From the NCBI RefSeq assembly GCF_003265705.1, contig NW_020312785.1, forward strand, positions 130,832,498 through 130,896,497: a stretch of 64,000 nt of DNA, given 5' to 3'. This document shows, one piece after another, positions 41,501 through 56,137 of this stretch. Made by a program: the position numbers and the translations under genes. The notes beneath the pieces were generated by a model. It was not told where the DNA came from, searched no databases, and saw only the letters and a program-made list of their open reading frames with translations. Numbering within the stretch: position 1 is the first letter of the stretch; each line of letters starts with the position of its first letter. This DNA comes from Callorhinus ursinus. Its lineage: Eukaryota; Chordata; Mammalia; Carnivora; Otariidae.

Positions 41501-44500
41501 CCTAGCATCATAGTTGGGTAGTTTACAAGCCCATCCAGTACCAATGCCCTCAGCACCATTTATTAAAACCATGGGAATTATAGGAATATACCACTCAGGC
41601 TCAACACGTTGATTATCATCATAAAGGAATTTGAGCAGGTTGTCATCCACAGCAGGAAAAAGCAGTCTTGATAAAGAGCTAATGAACGGGAAAAAATATG
41701 GAAAAATGTCCTATTTTAGAAAATTAAACTTTATAAAGACTTTACATTTCAAAAATCAAGAAAAATGCTTTTTAAAATTTTGATTCCATGTACTTAACAA
41801 TACAATTTACCTAAACTTACAACCAAATACATTTCTCTCAGGCAGAAAGCCAGAATAAAACAGCCCTATTTTACTTACATGCTTACTTACTAGTCCACCT
41901 AATTTCTTAGTATTGGTAAATCATGTTTTATGGACTTCCTCTTACTCTGACTAAACCCCCAAACCCTTCTTCAGCCTAAAAAGTAGTTGGATCAGAAAAA
42001 AATCCTTACATTAATTAGGACCTGTTTCACCAATAATTCACAAACACTGAGATCAACAAACTTCACTCTATTTGCAATCAAGTACTTTGGAGCATTCACG
42101 CTCAACAGGACACCCAATCATCTCTCCATACTTACAGTTCTATTAAACATTTAGTTAGTTCCAATATACTTCAAGTAGAACTTTATATCACTGTATCAGC
42201 AAACTGTTACCTTAACATTGTAAAAATATAACGAGGGCTTGCAGCATCTTTGCCACCATGAAGCCGAGTTCCAAACTGACCAATAGGCTGAAGCAAGTTA
42301 ATGTTGTTGCTTCCCACAAAGTTCTGAGCCAAATTCACAATAGTCATCATCAATGCTTGCTACAGCACAGAAACAGAATATAATATTAATATTCTAAATT
42401 TTCTATACATATTCCCTAATTTTTATTAAAATCCAAATTCTTGATTCTCTTACATTTCCAAAGAACTTATAAAAGAAAAAATACTTTATTATGCTTAATT
42501 ATCATTCTTCATGCCAGTAAATATAGTTTTCAATTGATTTCAATCTTAATGCTTACTTCTCCATGATGATAAGCAGACATCTCAGCAACAGATCCAGCCA
42601 ACTGGGCAACTTTTACTTCACGTTTATCATTCCTCTTGAAACAGGTAAATAAAACTTTTCGTTGTCCTGGTTTAAAACCTATTTTTAAAAAGAACAACCC
42701 TCTTTTAAAAATACTACTCCAGATATAGTTGCAATGTTTCTTTTAATGACAACAGTGTTCCATATATTCAGGAGAAAAAAGCAAAGGTATAGTTTGCTTT
42801 TGAAAAATAACTAAAATTGTTACTTGAGATTCTGTAACACAGTAAGTACATAGTAACATGTTTTTATACCATCTCAGTCTATTCCAAAAGTGAGGTGCCG
42901 CGTAAAAGACCACCCCTTCTGGTCTTAAAGAACTGCTCAATGGCACCAAATCCCTTTCACAGGAGTTGCCGAGTTGCCGAACATTCATACACACAAAATG
43001 TCAGTTGTAACTAAAGTAGGAGCAAACCATCAATAAGCCTAAAAAGTATATTGCTAGAGTATCCCAAATCAGAAAACCCTTATAAAGAAGAGATGTGTTG
43101 TGGCAGTTAAGAATGCAGGCTTTAGAATCTCACTGATCTGGATACTCTTCTCAACTTGGCCATTTACCATTTGACTTTTTGCAAATTACTAAACCAATAG
43201 TCTCAGCGTCCTCATCAGTGTAATAGAAATAATTACCTTCCTAACAGGGTGATCATAAGGATTACATGAGATAACGCAAGCAAAGCATTCTGCTTCCTTA
43301 TCATTCTTCTTGCTCTAGGCCAATGAGCACAGTAATAAACTTTTCAGTATATGCTAGCTATCATCATCATCGTGGGCTCAGAGCATGGTAGAAACAAGAT
43401 GACAAAATATGGCCACTTTCCTTGAGAATTTTATAATCTAATTAAGGAGGCAAAATTGACACAAGTAAAATAAGAGGCACACAGTACTGGAAGAGAAGTT
43501 TAGGCATCTGAAACCAATTTTGACTGCAATTGTTAGAGAAGACTTCATAGAAGGGATATAACTTAAAGCTGATTTAGATGGATGGGTAGAACCATCTGCT
43601 ATTAGCTGAAAACCCAAGCAACACAAAGATCAACTTGCTAAAAGTTATAAAATGAAAATTAAGTATTTCCAGAAAGAAGAAAAAAAACTGCTCTACCAGG
43701 TACCAGTTTCCAAATATTTTTTTGGCAAGTTCGATAAGTTAGGTTTTGGGTACTAAGGCATAAAGATGTTTTTAAAATTTAGTCTTGGATAACTATTTTA
43801 GAATTTATAAAAATCCCATTTTATATTTTATTTTAAAAAGTCTGCAATCAACCTGGGGCAAAACCTTTAAAAACTGGCTTTAAGGTTAATTTTCCTGAAA
43901 AGCTTAAAAAGAGTTTAAGAGATTCAAATTAAGGAATATGAAAGATTTCAGTCCTACCAAAAGATCTCAAAAACAAATTCAGAATTTTAAATTTTACTAT
44001 AAGAATAGCTTAGAGTACATGAAATTAAAATATACTCTCAATAACTACATACAAAAGCGAGAAACAAAAGCTACTTACCATCAACAAGAGATGGTATAGA
44101 TCTTTCATTGTCTGAGTTTGAGAAGAGAATCAATTCCTTGTTGATGAAATCATTGTAAGTCAAATGCTTTGTTGCTGTACCATACAAAAATTGCTAAGAG
44201 AAAAGTTATATAGCAACACTGTCATTATTCCTGCATGAATTTTAGGCTCTTTCATCCCCCAGACCACCACTCTTTATGACTAACCTCCGGTAAGCCATGT
44301 AACCTACGCTGTCTTCGGTCTTCCATAAAATTGGTTAACCATTCTTTTCTGTCATCAATCTTCTTTTTACTGAATGCCTGAAAGATTCCAGGTAACAATT
44401 TCACACATTAAAAATTAAATGACTTTCATTATACAAAAGGCAAATAACTAATTATTAATTTCTCAGAAATTGAGTTTTTTTTTTCCAATAGGCTTTTGTC

Positions 44501-47500
44501 AAAAATATACTTGAACAGAAGTCTTTCAATTAAAGAACTTTGAAAGCAGAGCATAATCTGTGTGTGAGACTGGGGTGAAGAAACACTAAGATTAACTAGT
44601 TTGGACATTAGAGTTCAAGAGAGACTTACAGAAAACCAAGACTGGGAAGAAAGGTATGGCAGGAAGGGGGATGGATATCACGAAAAGAATTTTTTAATTA
44701 ACTTGATTACCAAGGTAATGGCAGCATCGTCTTCAGGACCAGCATATCTAAACAAGATGCGGTGCCTTTCCATATCAGCAAAATATTCCTTTGCTTCTTT
44801 AGCTGTACTGGTACCCAATCCTGCACAATATAAAAAATAAAATTGAAAAAAATCCAGAGAACGACAAATACTACGTGAGCTCACTTACACGTAGAATCTA
44901 AAATTTCTAACTCATTAAAAGAGTAAAATGGTGGTTGCCAGGGACTGGGGAGAGGGGGAAATGGGGAAATGTCAATCAAAGAGTACAAACTTTCAGTTAC
45001 AAGGTGAATAAGTTCTGGGGATTTAATGTATAGCATGGTGCCTACAGTTAATACTACTATATTGTATACTTGAAAATTGCTGAGAGATCTTAAATGTTCC
45101 TTCCATACACACAAAAAATTAACTATGTGAGGTGATGATATGTTAATTAACTTGATTGTGGTAATCAGTTTACAACACATGCATATATCAAAACATGTTG
45201 TACACTTTAGATATGTATAATTTTATTTGTCAATTCCTCTTCAAAAAAGCTGAAAAATTTTCCAAAAATTATGAACATTAATGGTTGTTTAAAACCATTA
45301 AAAGCTGATAGATCAAGCTGGCAACACCTGTACCAATGGATCAATTTTAATAGACAAAGAAAAACCAGACATTACATGCCTCCTGATGTAAATATACAAT
45401 ACCATCTGTTAAATGTTTTTGCCACATAAATCTAATCCAAATCTATATCAAGCCTCCAATTTAACTACCAGTTAACAGAAAATAAGAGGCAGAGGAACAT
45501 ACTATATACTTAATGAAATTACAGGGATAATCAGCAAAATCCAGAATGTGTTAAATTATACAAGACAAACAATCCAACATTTTGAACAAATAAATTACAA
45601 GGAAAAAAATATGAAAAGAGAAACAATATATTACGATTTAATAGATTTATCAAACTGAATGCAATGTGTGGACCCTGACTGGATCCGAACTCAAAACAAA
45701 ACAAAACAAAACAAACATTTTTATTATAATCAGAAGAATTTTAACAATGACTATTTAAGGTTATTAAAGAAAGGTATGATAAATTATGAACATTCTTTAA
45801 ACATTCTTTTAGAGATATATACTATTATGGAAATAATATAAAATCTAGAAGTTATTTCAAATGAATGGGGAGGAGATGAGAAGAGTTTTAATAAACAGGA
45901 TTGGCAGTGAAATGGTGATTATTAGAGTGCATGGGAAGCCCATCATACCACTCTCTACTTCTATAAAATTTTCCATAAATTCTTTAAAAATCAGCCATAG
46001 CTACTTTTGTAGTCTAAAACAAACTTTCAAAATATTTTATAATGATCTCAAAAACAAATTTATGTCAGTGGTAATTTCACAAAATTTAAGTATTTTAAAA
46101 TACAAACCTTTGTAGTATTTTATTTTCCAGGCTTTCTGGTTTTCTATATGTTTTTTCCACTCATCAAATTCAGGAATACTATAGAAGGAAAGTTCCTGCT
46201 TATTTTTGCTAGCCTGAAATTAATAAAAAAAAAAATTAGTTTTCTGCTATTCTTTAAGCAACAGTATAAAAGTATATTAATGTAAATAGTACCTTCACAA
46301 TAGGAGTAATGAACTCTTCAAGAAAGCCATGCTTCAAAAGTGATGGCCAATTGTGATGGATGAAATTAATAAGCAGGCCTTTAATGTGAGAACCATCTTG
46401 ATCCTAAATAAATGTTAGTAAAGAGTGCTATAATAATTTTATGAAACATAATTATTTATATAACCAAATTTTAAAATGTATGAATGTAGCACAAAGTTCC
46501 AAATTTTGGAACTGCACTTTAAAAACCAGTGAAGATTATCCTTTAGATGTACACAGTAAAGAATTTTTTCTTAAAATTCAAATAATGAATATAGCTAGTG
46601 ATAGTATATTTTGTAATTATAGGAAGATTTAGTCTATCATTTTATGTTTTATATAGATTTCACTAAAACAATGATTTAAGGATGAAAATACATAAAACAT
46701 GGTTATAATGCCACTTCACTGAACAAGGGAAGGAGTAATCCATGGAGTACAGGTATTCACAAGTCTTATCTTGATATAAAAACTGCTAAATTTCTGCTTA
46801 AAACTACATAGCAGCTTTTTCAGTGGAAGATTTTCTCTACAAATGCTTTTAATTAGAGTACATGAGACATGCAGTTGGATGCATATGAAATTCTTCCTTT
46901 TTGGTTTTCCAGTTCTTTCCTAATTACTGTCATTTTACTATTCAAGTCCTAGTTTTTGCACACCTCAAATTATGCCATCATATACAAACATTATCCATCA
47001 TCCTATTGATTAATCTTTGTTGCTTATAAATTTCATCATTTCCTTTCAACTTATAGGTAGGCTTCAACCCCACAACACTACCATGTGTTCTACTCTTCTC
47101 ATATTTATTTCATTTAAAAACATTTTTAAAGTAACCAAAAAGATGGCTGCATAAAATGTGCCTCACACAAACAATGCCATTGAATGTTTTCTTCTCCCCA
47201 CTTTGATGTACAATCATTTTCCCTTTTACTTTCTTGGAGAAAGTCTCATGAAACAAATATCAAAAGGGCACTCTGAAAAAGATAAGTTTTAAATATGTGG
47301 CAACCTTTAAACCAACCTGATCAGTCATAATCATAATCTTCCCATAGCGTAAAGTTTTCAGAGATTCTGCATCATCATAACTTTTCTTGTACTGTAGACC
47401 AACTATTTTGATAATATTGTTTATTTCTGCATTTTCCATGATCTGTGCAAAAAGAAAAATAATTCAAAGTATGTTAAAAGTGTTGAGGAGTGCCTGGCTG

Positions 47501-50500
47501 GCTTAGTCGGTAGAGTATGTGACTGTTGGTCTCAGGGTTGTAAATTCAAGCCCAACACTGGGTGTAGAAAGTACTTAAAAATAAAATCTTTTTTTTTTTT
47601 AAGTGTTGAAATATATAAAAAGTGAGTCAGAATTTACTTGTAAAAACTCAGCAATTTTAATAAAGTATTAAAATGTCACATATATGTGGAGATATGAAAG
47701 ATACCTGTTTATGAGAAGCTTCCCGTACGTTAAGAATTTTTCCCCTAAGTGGAAAGACTCCATATCTGTCTCGCCCAATCACACCTAATCCAGACACAGC
47801 CAACGATTTGGCAGAGTCTCCCTCTGTTAATATCAGTGTACACTCCAGGGAATGTTTGCCACCTGAGAGATATTAAAAATGACATATACTCCAAATTCCT
47901 CAATTTTACCAATGAGAAAAATGAAGCGAGAAAAATAATCACAATGATGACAGTAAAAGGTTGTAAGAGTAACATTATGCTCAGCATAGTTTAAATGTTA
48001 AGTATATTTTACTGAATTCCTATCCCCCGAAAATTGGTAATATGTAGTGCATGTGTAATTTTAATGAAGTAAAATTATACTCCACACATAAAATTGTATA
48101 GTCTGGAAAATGAGTATTTTCTATAACCATATAAATAAACACTTAAAATCTTGAAAAAAATCTGAATCTTACCAGCATCATTAGCATCATCCAGTTTGGG
48201 AATACCTTTGATTTTACTATACTTTACTGATGAACACTTCTTGTTCAGCTGAGTCTGAGCCTTAAATTTCACCCAATTCAGAATACTTTCTACAATGCCA
48301 CAGTTAGAAGCCTAAAAATCAAAGAATAATGATATACAAACAAGCCAGAAGTTCATACACTTAGCTAAAATTAATGTAATACTTGGAATCTGTGCAGTTA
48401 TATGGAGAAACACTAACGGTCATGATAATGATACATGCTAGTAAATTTTACTCTAACTACAGTAAAGCTAACTCAGGCAGCTATACACAATAACCTATTG
48501 TACAGAAATACAAACAGATTTGAATAAAGGGCAACTTACCGAAATATGAAAAAAACTCTATTATAATAAACCCCATGAAAAATATACATAGCTTTTGTTG
48601 TAAGTTAATTTTGTTAAAATTAACATGGTAAAAGCTGATCCACCCATGAATTTACTAGCTGGGAAATTCTAGACATTGACATTTCTTATATTCCTCAAAA
48701 ACACAAATCTTGAATTTGCTATGACAAAAACTAATAATATATAGGAAACATTAGGATAATCAAGAACTTATGAATCATCCTTATTCTTTAAAGTTTGGTC
48801 ATGAGAATTTCAACATTATATATTGTGTGTCCCCATGCAGTGAGCCAATTGTGTGACGAGATGTTAACCCAAAAAGAAGAGTGAAGAATCTCCAAGTTGG
48901 AGCTATTTATTTTTCATTAAACTGGGTAGTTTGATTTTAGGTGTAAGAAATAGTTTTCTGCAACGTGAGATATAAAAAGAGGTGGACTATGTTGCCAAAT
49001 CTAAACTTAATCCACTCAAAATGAAAAAGTATAAAATCTAAAATCAAATCATTTCATCATGAATGCTATGACGGCAGAAAAATGTAGGGTCTTTTGTATT
49101 CAGAACTCATCATTAGATGCAAAAGTACTATCTCTATAGGCTTTAAGCTGAGAACCTAAAAAACAACTTTTGTTTGTGAGGGCATACCTTTGAATTTACA
49201 ATACCAGAATATGATAAGTAAGTTATTTCTATGGCAATTACAAAACACTCCTCCACCAAACTATAAACTTCCAAAGAGGGGCTGTGATTTACTCATCTTT
49301 ACATTCCCAGTGCAAATATATTTAAAGGCACTTTACATATGCTTATTTAATATAGTTTACTGATGGTACTGCTGAACAAGGGAAGTGAAGTAAACCTTGC
49401 TTATATACAACAGATTATGAGAAATTATTAACTTCAAGGCTCAGTTATAAACCTAAGATTACTTATTTGTACTCTCACCTCATTTCAGAAAGGTTTAAAC
49501 AGTCCAAATAAATACGTGCAAAGTAAAATGAAATTTTAAAATATGTAGAATATGATAAATTTTATATTATGCATAGATTATCAAAATTTCAAAAAAGAAC
49601 TATACAAAGGTAAAAATCAATAGATGAAGTTGAAAGGAGTAGAAAAGATGAAATCAGGAGTCCTATAAGGACGTGTACATTTGTGAGAGGAAAATCTAGC
49701 TGAATAATGGCCAATAAAAAGCTAAAAACACAATCAGTTACATGAATCCCTACTTTCTTGGCAAAACAATCCACTGTTTTACAAAACAAAGTCTATCCTT
49801 AGTAGTTTTCAGAATTAAAATAAATCAACTAATTATTATAGTATAGGTGCCTATGCTCACAGTTAATATGAGAAACTAATCACAAAGAGAATAAATAAGT
49901 CAAGAAAACTACTTAAATCAACTCTCAATAAAAACACTGAGAAATAATAAAAATTTTACTCACTGCTTTAAAAAATTTTTCTGACAGTTGGCATTTGGAC
50001 CCAAAACTTTTGGGTTGCAGAGTCATGTTTTCCTTAGTCTGAGAATCAAAAGTTGGATTTTCAATAAGGCAATTAATAAAAACCCATATATGGTTTTTTA
50101 CCTGTTGAAAACATACCCCAAAAAAAAGTCAACATCAGAACTTATATCATTTAATAATTCAACAGTATATATAAAGCACCACTTACTTGAAATGGTTTTA
50201 CTGATACACCAGCTTTGTTCTTTTTCTTAACTACTTCAATCAGTTTACCAACAACTTGATCTACTACATAATCCACATGACGTCCACCCTAAAGAGGAAC
50301 AAAAAAATAGAATATAAGATTTTCTATAGCTAGGGTAGCAAAATACTTACGTATTCTTTTTTTTCTTGAATGAGCATTTAATCTTCACAACTTTGTGAAG
50401 TCAATATCATTAGCCCAATTATGCAGAGGCATAATATGAATCTCAGAATTGCAGAGCTGGATTTAAAAAATAAGGTCTTGGGGCACCTGGGTGGCTCAGT

Positions 50501-53500
50501 CATTAAGCATCTGTCTTTGGCTCAGGTCATGATCCCAGGGTCCTGGGATCGAGTCCCACATCAGGCTCCCTGCTCGGTGAGAAGCCTGCTTCTCCCTCTC
50601 CCATTCCCCCTGCTTGTGTTCCCTCTCTTGCTGTGTCTCTCTCTGTCAAATAAATTTTAAAAATCTTTTAAAAAAATAAAAATAATTTTAAAAAATTAAA
50701 AATAAGGTCTTTTTGGCTCTAGGTCCAATTAGCCAACCGTATAGAACTATACACAAAGTAAAAACAATCTAATAAAAAAACATGGAAATGAGAACGAATA
50801 CTAGCAGACACAAGATTTAAACTTAGGAAATGTGGCAGCCATTGCCAGTTGGCCATCCAATGTCCATTCCCCCCTTTATTAAAAAAACCTAAATTTCTTT
50901 TTACTTGGCAACATGCCCAGTTGGGTTAAAATATTAACCAGTCTAGACTCCCTTGCAGCTAGAGGTAGCTACCTGACTCAGTTCTAGCCAGAGATGTTAG
51001 TGAGATACACTGGATGGGATTTCCAGGAAAACTACTGTATTCCTGATAAAAAGGGAGTGATTTAGTTGGTATACTCATTTGCCCAGCTCCTTTCTCTCTC
51101 CCTAAAACTTGGAATTGAGGCATAGAGAAGACAGCAGGTATCTTAAAGGCATGAGAATGAAAGCCACATGCTAAGGATGGCAGAAAAGAAAGAGAGGAAG
51201 AGCCTGGTCCCTGATGATACTGTAGAGTCACAGTACCAAACTAAGACTGCCTTCTCCCAGGCCTCAATTATAAGAAGAAAAAATAAAACCTTTACATCTT
51301 TATGCCATTGTACATTAGCTTTCTATTACATATTACAAAATGCAATCATAACTGATGCAAAATTTGTTGACTTGAGAAAGTGATGCTAGGTTATAAAAAA
51401 AAGTATTAAAAAAATAAGTTAAAACTTGAAGAGTGACAAATTATCAAATCACTGCTTTAGATTATTCTAGAATACATGCTTGTATTCCCTAAGACTTTAT
51501 TATGATCAATGGACAAATGTTTTTAGACGAGAAAAATTTCACTCACTTTTGAAATCCAAAAGCCTACAGGAGAGTGTTCAAACTCTTTTGAATGGCATAT
51601 AACACGTTCCACAATCTGACCCTGAAACAGACTCCTCTATTACTCCTTCTTTTATACACTCTAAACTCAGAACAGACTAAGGAATGTGTTAACATTCTAA
51701 ATTCATAAAATATAAATGTATTCAACTATAAACACTAATCATATAAACTCAATGCTCAGTGAATGTTTATATAAACCATGAGTGATTTTCATGGAAAATA
51801 AGCTCTCATTTTCATAAGCCAATTTTGATTTCACAAAAGCAGATTTGGGGTTGTTATTGTTTTTTATTTTGTTTTTAATGAAGGATTGTTCTATCACTGA
51901 CATGGCAACAAAGAATTAGCACACTTACTTTTGTTGTTGCAATACTATTTACAAAGCTGATTTGCTGGAATCCCTTTTCACTCAGTGTGAGACAAACATC
52001 CCATCTTTCATTTGCAAGTTCATGAATAACTTTCAGTGCCACTCCAGTTTCATCCAACTTGTCTTTCACATAAAGATCTACATAACTGCGAAATCCATTT
52101 ACCTATTAATTAGAAAACCAAAACCAATAAACAATCTTATATTGGCAGCTCAACTAGGTGAATGCCATCAGGTACTCTTACAGTTTCATTTTCCCTCATT
52201 CACAACAGCTCTTACTCCTCAGATCCAAACCTTCATGACTTCCCCCACTGTATTCCTTGATCCCTGCCCTTTAAAAAGGAATTCATTTCTATATGTATCT
52301 GATAAAGAGAGGTTATGAAGGACAGGTAAATTATTTTATTTTTTTATTGTTATGTTAATCATCACACACACATCATTAGTTTTTGATGTAGTGTTCCATG
52401 ATTCATTGTTTGTGCATAACACCCAGTGCTCCACAAAGAACGTGCCCTCTTTAATACCCATCACCAGGCTAACCCATCCCCCCACCCAGGACAGGTAAAT
52501 TATAAACTCTTTCAAGAGTTTAAGTTTTAAAATGACAAAGTAGACATCTAGTTTGAGTTCAGACATACAGAAGGCTTAAAGAAAAAAAAGAAAAGAAGCT
52601 TCTGCCCTTACAAGAAAACAGCTGGTCAGACAGCAAACTGATTTTTCAAGAACCCTCAAAAAAAAAAAAAAAAAACTGAATTCACAGGACAGCTGGCCAT
52701 CCTGAGTCTGAAGAGAAACAGGTGTCTATAAGGAGACACAGAATACTAACCAATTTGTTTAAGTGAGGCAGAAGCTGCCTAATGTCATATAAGCCAAAAG
52801 GAACATTAAACCAGGAATTTTGACAAGTTGCTGTAGGACAAATGTGGACAGTATGGGTGTGTGAAGTACCTGAGGATTGTCATCATAAGGGGTTCCTACA
52901 CTTACAGGCTTTTTCTCCAGAAACTCCAGCAGGTTCTTACAGGGAAGGTCAGGGAAACTCTAGAAAAAGCTCCCCACCACGGTGCTGCTGGTTGAGGGGA
53001 GAGAATAATAGCAGCCATTGGGAATTCCACCCGGACTCCTCTCCCTTACCCATCCCATCCACAAAAACCAAAGAAGACAAAAACCTTAATTTGCAGGGAG
53101 AAAGATACTGATAAAGAGTATTGGTAAAATATCACTATAGCTGGAATAAAATAATTCCAGCCCTACCTCATCCCACTCCCAACTCATTTAAGAAAAAAAA
53201 AAGTTTATTTTAAGGAGCAGGGATCCTGAAGAATACTAAATGAGAATACTGGTGGATACATGCTGCAGTTAGGGGAAGAAAATAAAGGGCAGTGGAAAAA
53301 TCTCTACTTCTAGAAGAGAGGTAGAAACACTTGTGAAGGCCAAATCCCTGAGACAGAGGGCCAGAATGTACTCCAAAGTCTTGAGACTCAGACATAAGTA
53401 TCCTACAACCTACCACCATGTTAACAGGCCTCCAATAATAACTGTGGATTTCAGCAGGTTGGGCTGCAGAGACAGACCCTCCTGGAGGGGCAGCTCCAAG

Positions 53501-56091
53501 GCAAGGCCCAAAAACAAAAGACAAAAACAAGGAAGAATTTTAGGTTTCCGGTGCCAAAAGCAACAACAAACCTTAGTGCTAGTTAAGTACAAAAACAATA
53601 AACTGCAAACACAGCCATTTCCTGTACGGATTAAACATAAATCCTGATACTAAAGCCTATTTACTCCGTATCTACTATCCTATACAATGGGGCTGACTAT
53701 CAACAAAAGCATACAAGGCATGCCAAAAGGCAAGAAAAAACAGACTGAAAAGACAAAGCAATCATCAGAACCAGACTCAGATATGTCACAGATGTTTTAA
53801 CTATCATATAAGGCATTTAAAATAACTGATTACTATGTTCAAGGCTCTAATGTAAAAGGTACACAATATACAACTTCAGCAGAGAGATGGAAGCTTTAAG
53901 AAAGAATCAAATGGAAATGCTAGAAATCAAAGGCACAAGAGAAGATATGAAGAATGCCATCAGCAGACTCATCAACAGACATGACATATTAAAGGAAAAA
54001 ATTAGTGAACTTAAAAATAGGGAAGGAGAAATTAAACAAACTAAAACACAAAGAGAAAATAGTGACTAAAGCAGAGCAAAACATTCAGGAACTTAGGACA
54101 ATTCCAAACTATATAACATGTGCATAACTGGAATGCCAGAAGGAAAGAACAGAAAAGAAATATTTGAGAAATGGCCAAATTTTTTCCAGAATTAGTGACA
54201 GACACCAAACAGATCCAAGCTCAGAAAATAGAATGAAAAAAATACACATCAAAAAACAAAGCCAAACCCCCATATAAACACCTAAGAATACCATACTCAA
54301 ACAAAACAAAACAAAACAAAAAAACAAAGACAAAGAGAAAATCCTCAAAGCAGCCAAAGGGAAAAATAAACACCTTACCAACAGAGGAAGAAGGATATGA
54401 ACTACAGCAGAAACCATGCAAACAAGAAGACAACTGGATGACATTAAAAGAAAAATACTGTAAACCCATAATTCTATATCCAGGGAAATTCTGTATCTTT
54501 TGAAAGTAAAGGAAAATACTCTCTCAAACAGACTGAGGGTATTTATTGCCAGACCTACCTATAAGAAATTAAAGATTTCCAAGCAGAAGAAATATGATTA
54601 ATATCAGAAACTTAGATCTATACCAAGAAATTAGGAGCACTGGAAATGGAATAAATGAAAGTAAAATAGAATCCTGTGTAGTATTTTTAATTGTTCTAAA
54701 AGATAACTGGTTGCTTAAAGTAGTTAGATTTAACTGTAAGCTGCCCAGAAAATAACAAAGCATTTACTATTTTAGAAGACACTTACAGGCAATTTCTTTC
54801 CATTAAACATGACCTTGACCCCCTTGCATGAACCAGCCAAATCATAAGCTCTTCTGGTCATGAGGGCCACAATATCCTTGTCAAGCTTATCCATCTTAAA
54901 TTTAGACAGATCTGGTTGGAATGTTATGCATGTGTAATCTTCACCATCAAAATGCTTAATTTTGGCTTCAGAAGTCTTCATCATGTTATTCATCCATGTC
55001 TTTAAAAGAAAAAATACTCAAATATTTCTATAATGCTTCTATTTTATTATACATAAAGACTCAACTCATGAAATACATTCATTTACCACAACTATATCCA
55101 TTTCCAGCTTTACAACAAACCAAACAAATCCTTGAAATTGATATTAGAGATGAAAAAAATTTAAAAACTACTACAGTTGTCCCTCCTTATCTATGTTCCA
55201 AAACCAGAAACCATGGAGACTACCAAACCCTATATAAACTGTTTTTTCCATACACACCTATGATAAAGCTTACTTTATAAATTAGGCACAGTAAGAGGTT
55301 AATAATAATAAAATAGAACAATTATACTTAATAAAAGTTATATGAATGTGGTCTTTCTCTCTCAAAATACCTTATTGTACTGTACTCAACCTTCTTGGAT
55401 GATGTGAGATGATAAAATGCCTACATGACGAGATGAAGTGAGGTGAATGATGTAGGCACTGTGACAGAGCATTAGGCTACTACTAACCTTCCAATGGTAT
55501 GTCAGAAGGAGGATCATTTGCTTCTGAACCGCGGTTGGCCGCGGGTAACTAAAACCATGGAAAGTGAAACCACAGATGGCGGTGGGGAGAACACTATTAT
55601 AATAACCTCATTTGAAAATAAGCAAAATGAACCACACAACTTTATATACTATTAGTAAAATAACTGAAATTCAACATAATCATTTAGAATTTTACATAAA
55701 TAAATATTATGTTTTCCCTGACCAAATTACTTTACCTTATGTCAAATTTCAAACTATTTTCAAAGGCCTACCAGAGTAAAATAAGACAGAATTTTGAAAT
55801 ATGAACTTGATGAATCAATGAGGAATTTTTCAAATATGCTAAGTGGATACATTTCAATTAGTCTGTAAGGTTCAAGACATTACCAGCAGTGCTTAACTAG
55901 GTTAAAGGAAAAGTCTATTAAATAAAGCTCTTCATTTTCAAGGAACAGGAGAAAGATTTATGTAAAATCTCCTAGGCATTCTCAAGTCTTTTTACTCTAC
56001 TGACATGCTTAATGCTTTAAAAAAAAAAAAAAAAGTGATACAGGCATCATTGCTGTTTACCTAAGCTTCTATTATCTTAGCAAAGCAACAC

Positions 56092-56137
<46 letters not shown>

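Noticed and set aside
47685..47704. TOP2B donor GTATCT after exon 10 of 34, considered as a U12-type intron
   Set aside because: It does not match GTATCCTT, and the end of the intron lacks a TTCCTTAAC-like branch site near the acceptor at 47443.
53887..54069. Short open frame encoding a lysine/glutamate-rich peptide
   Set aside because: It lies in old L1/HAL1 sequence and reads as an ORF1 remnant with stops soon after, so it is not a host gene.
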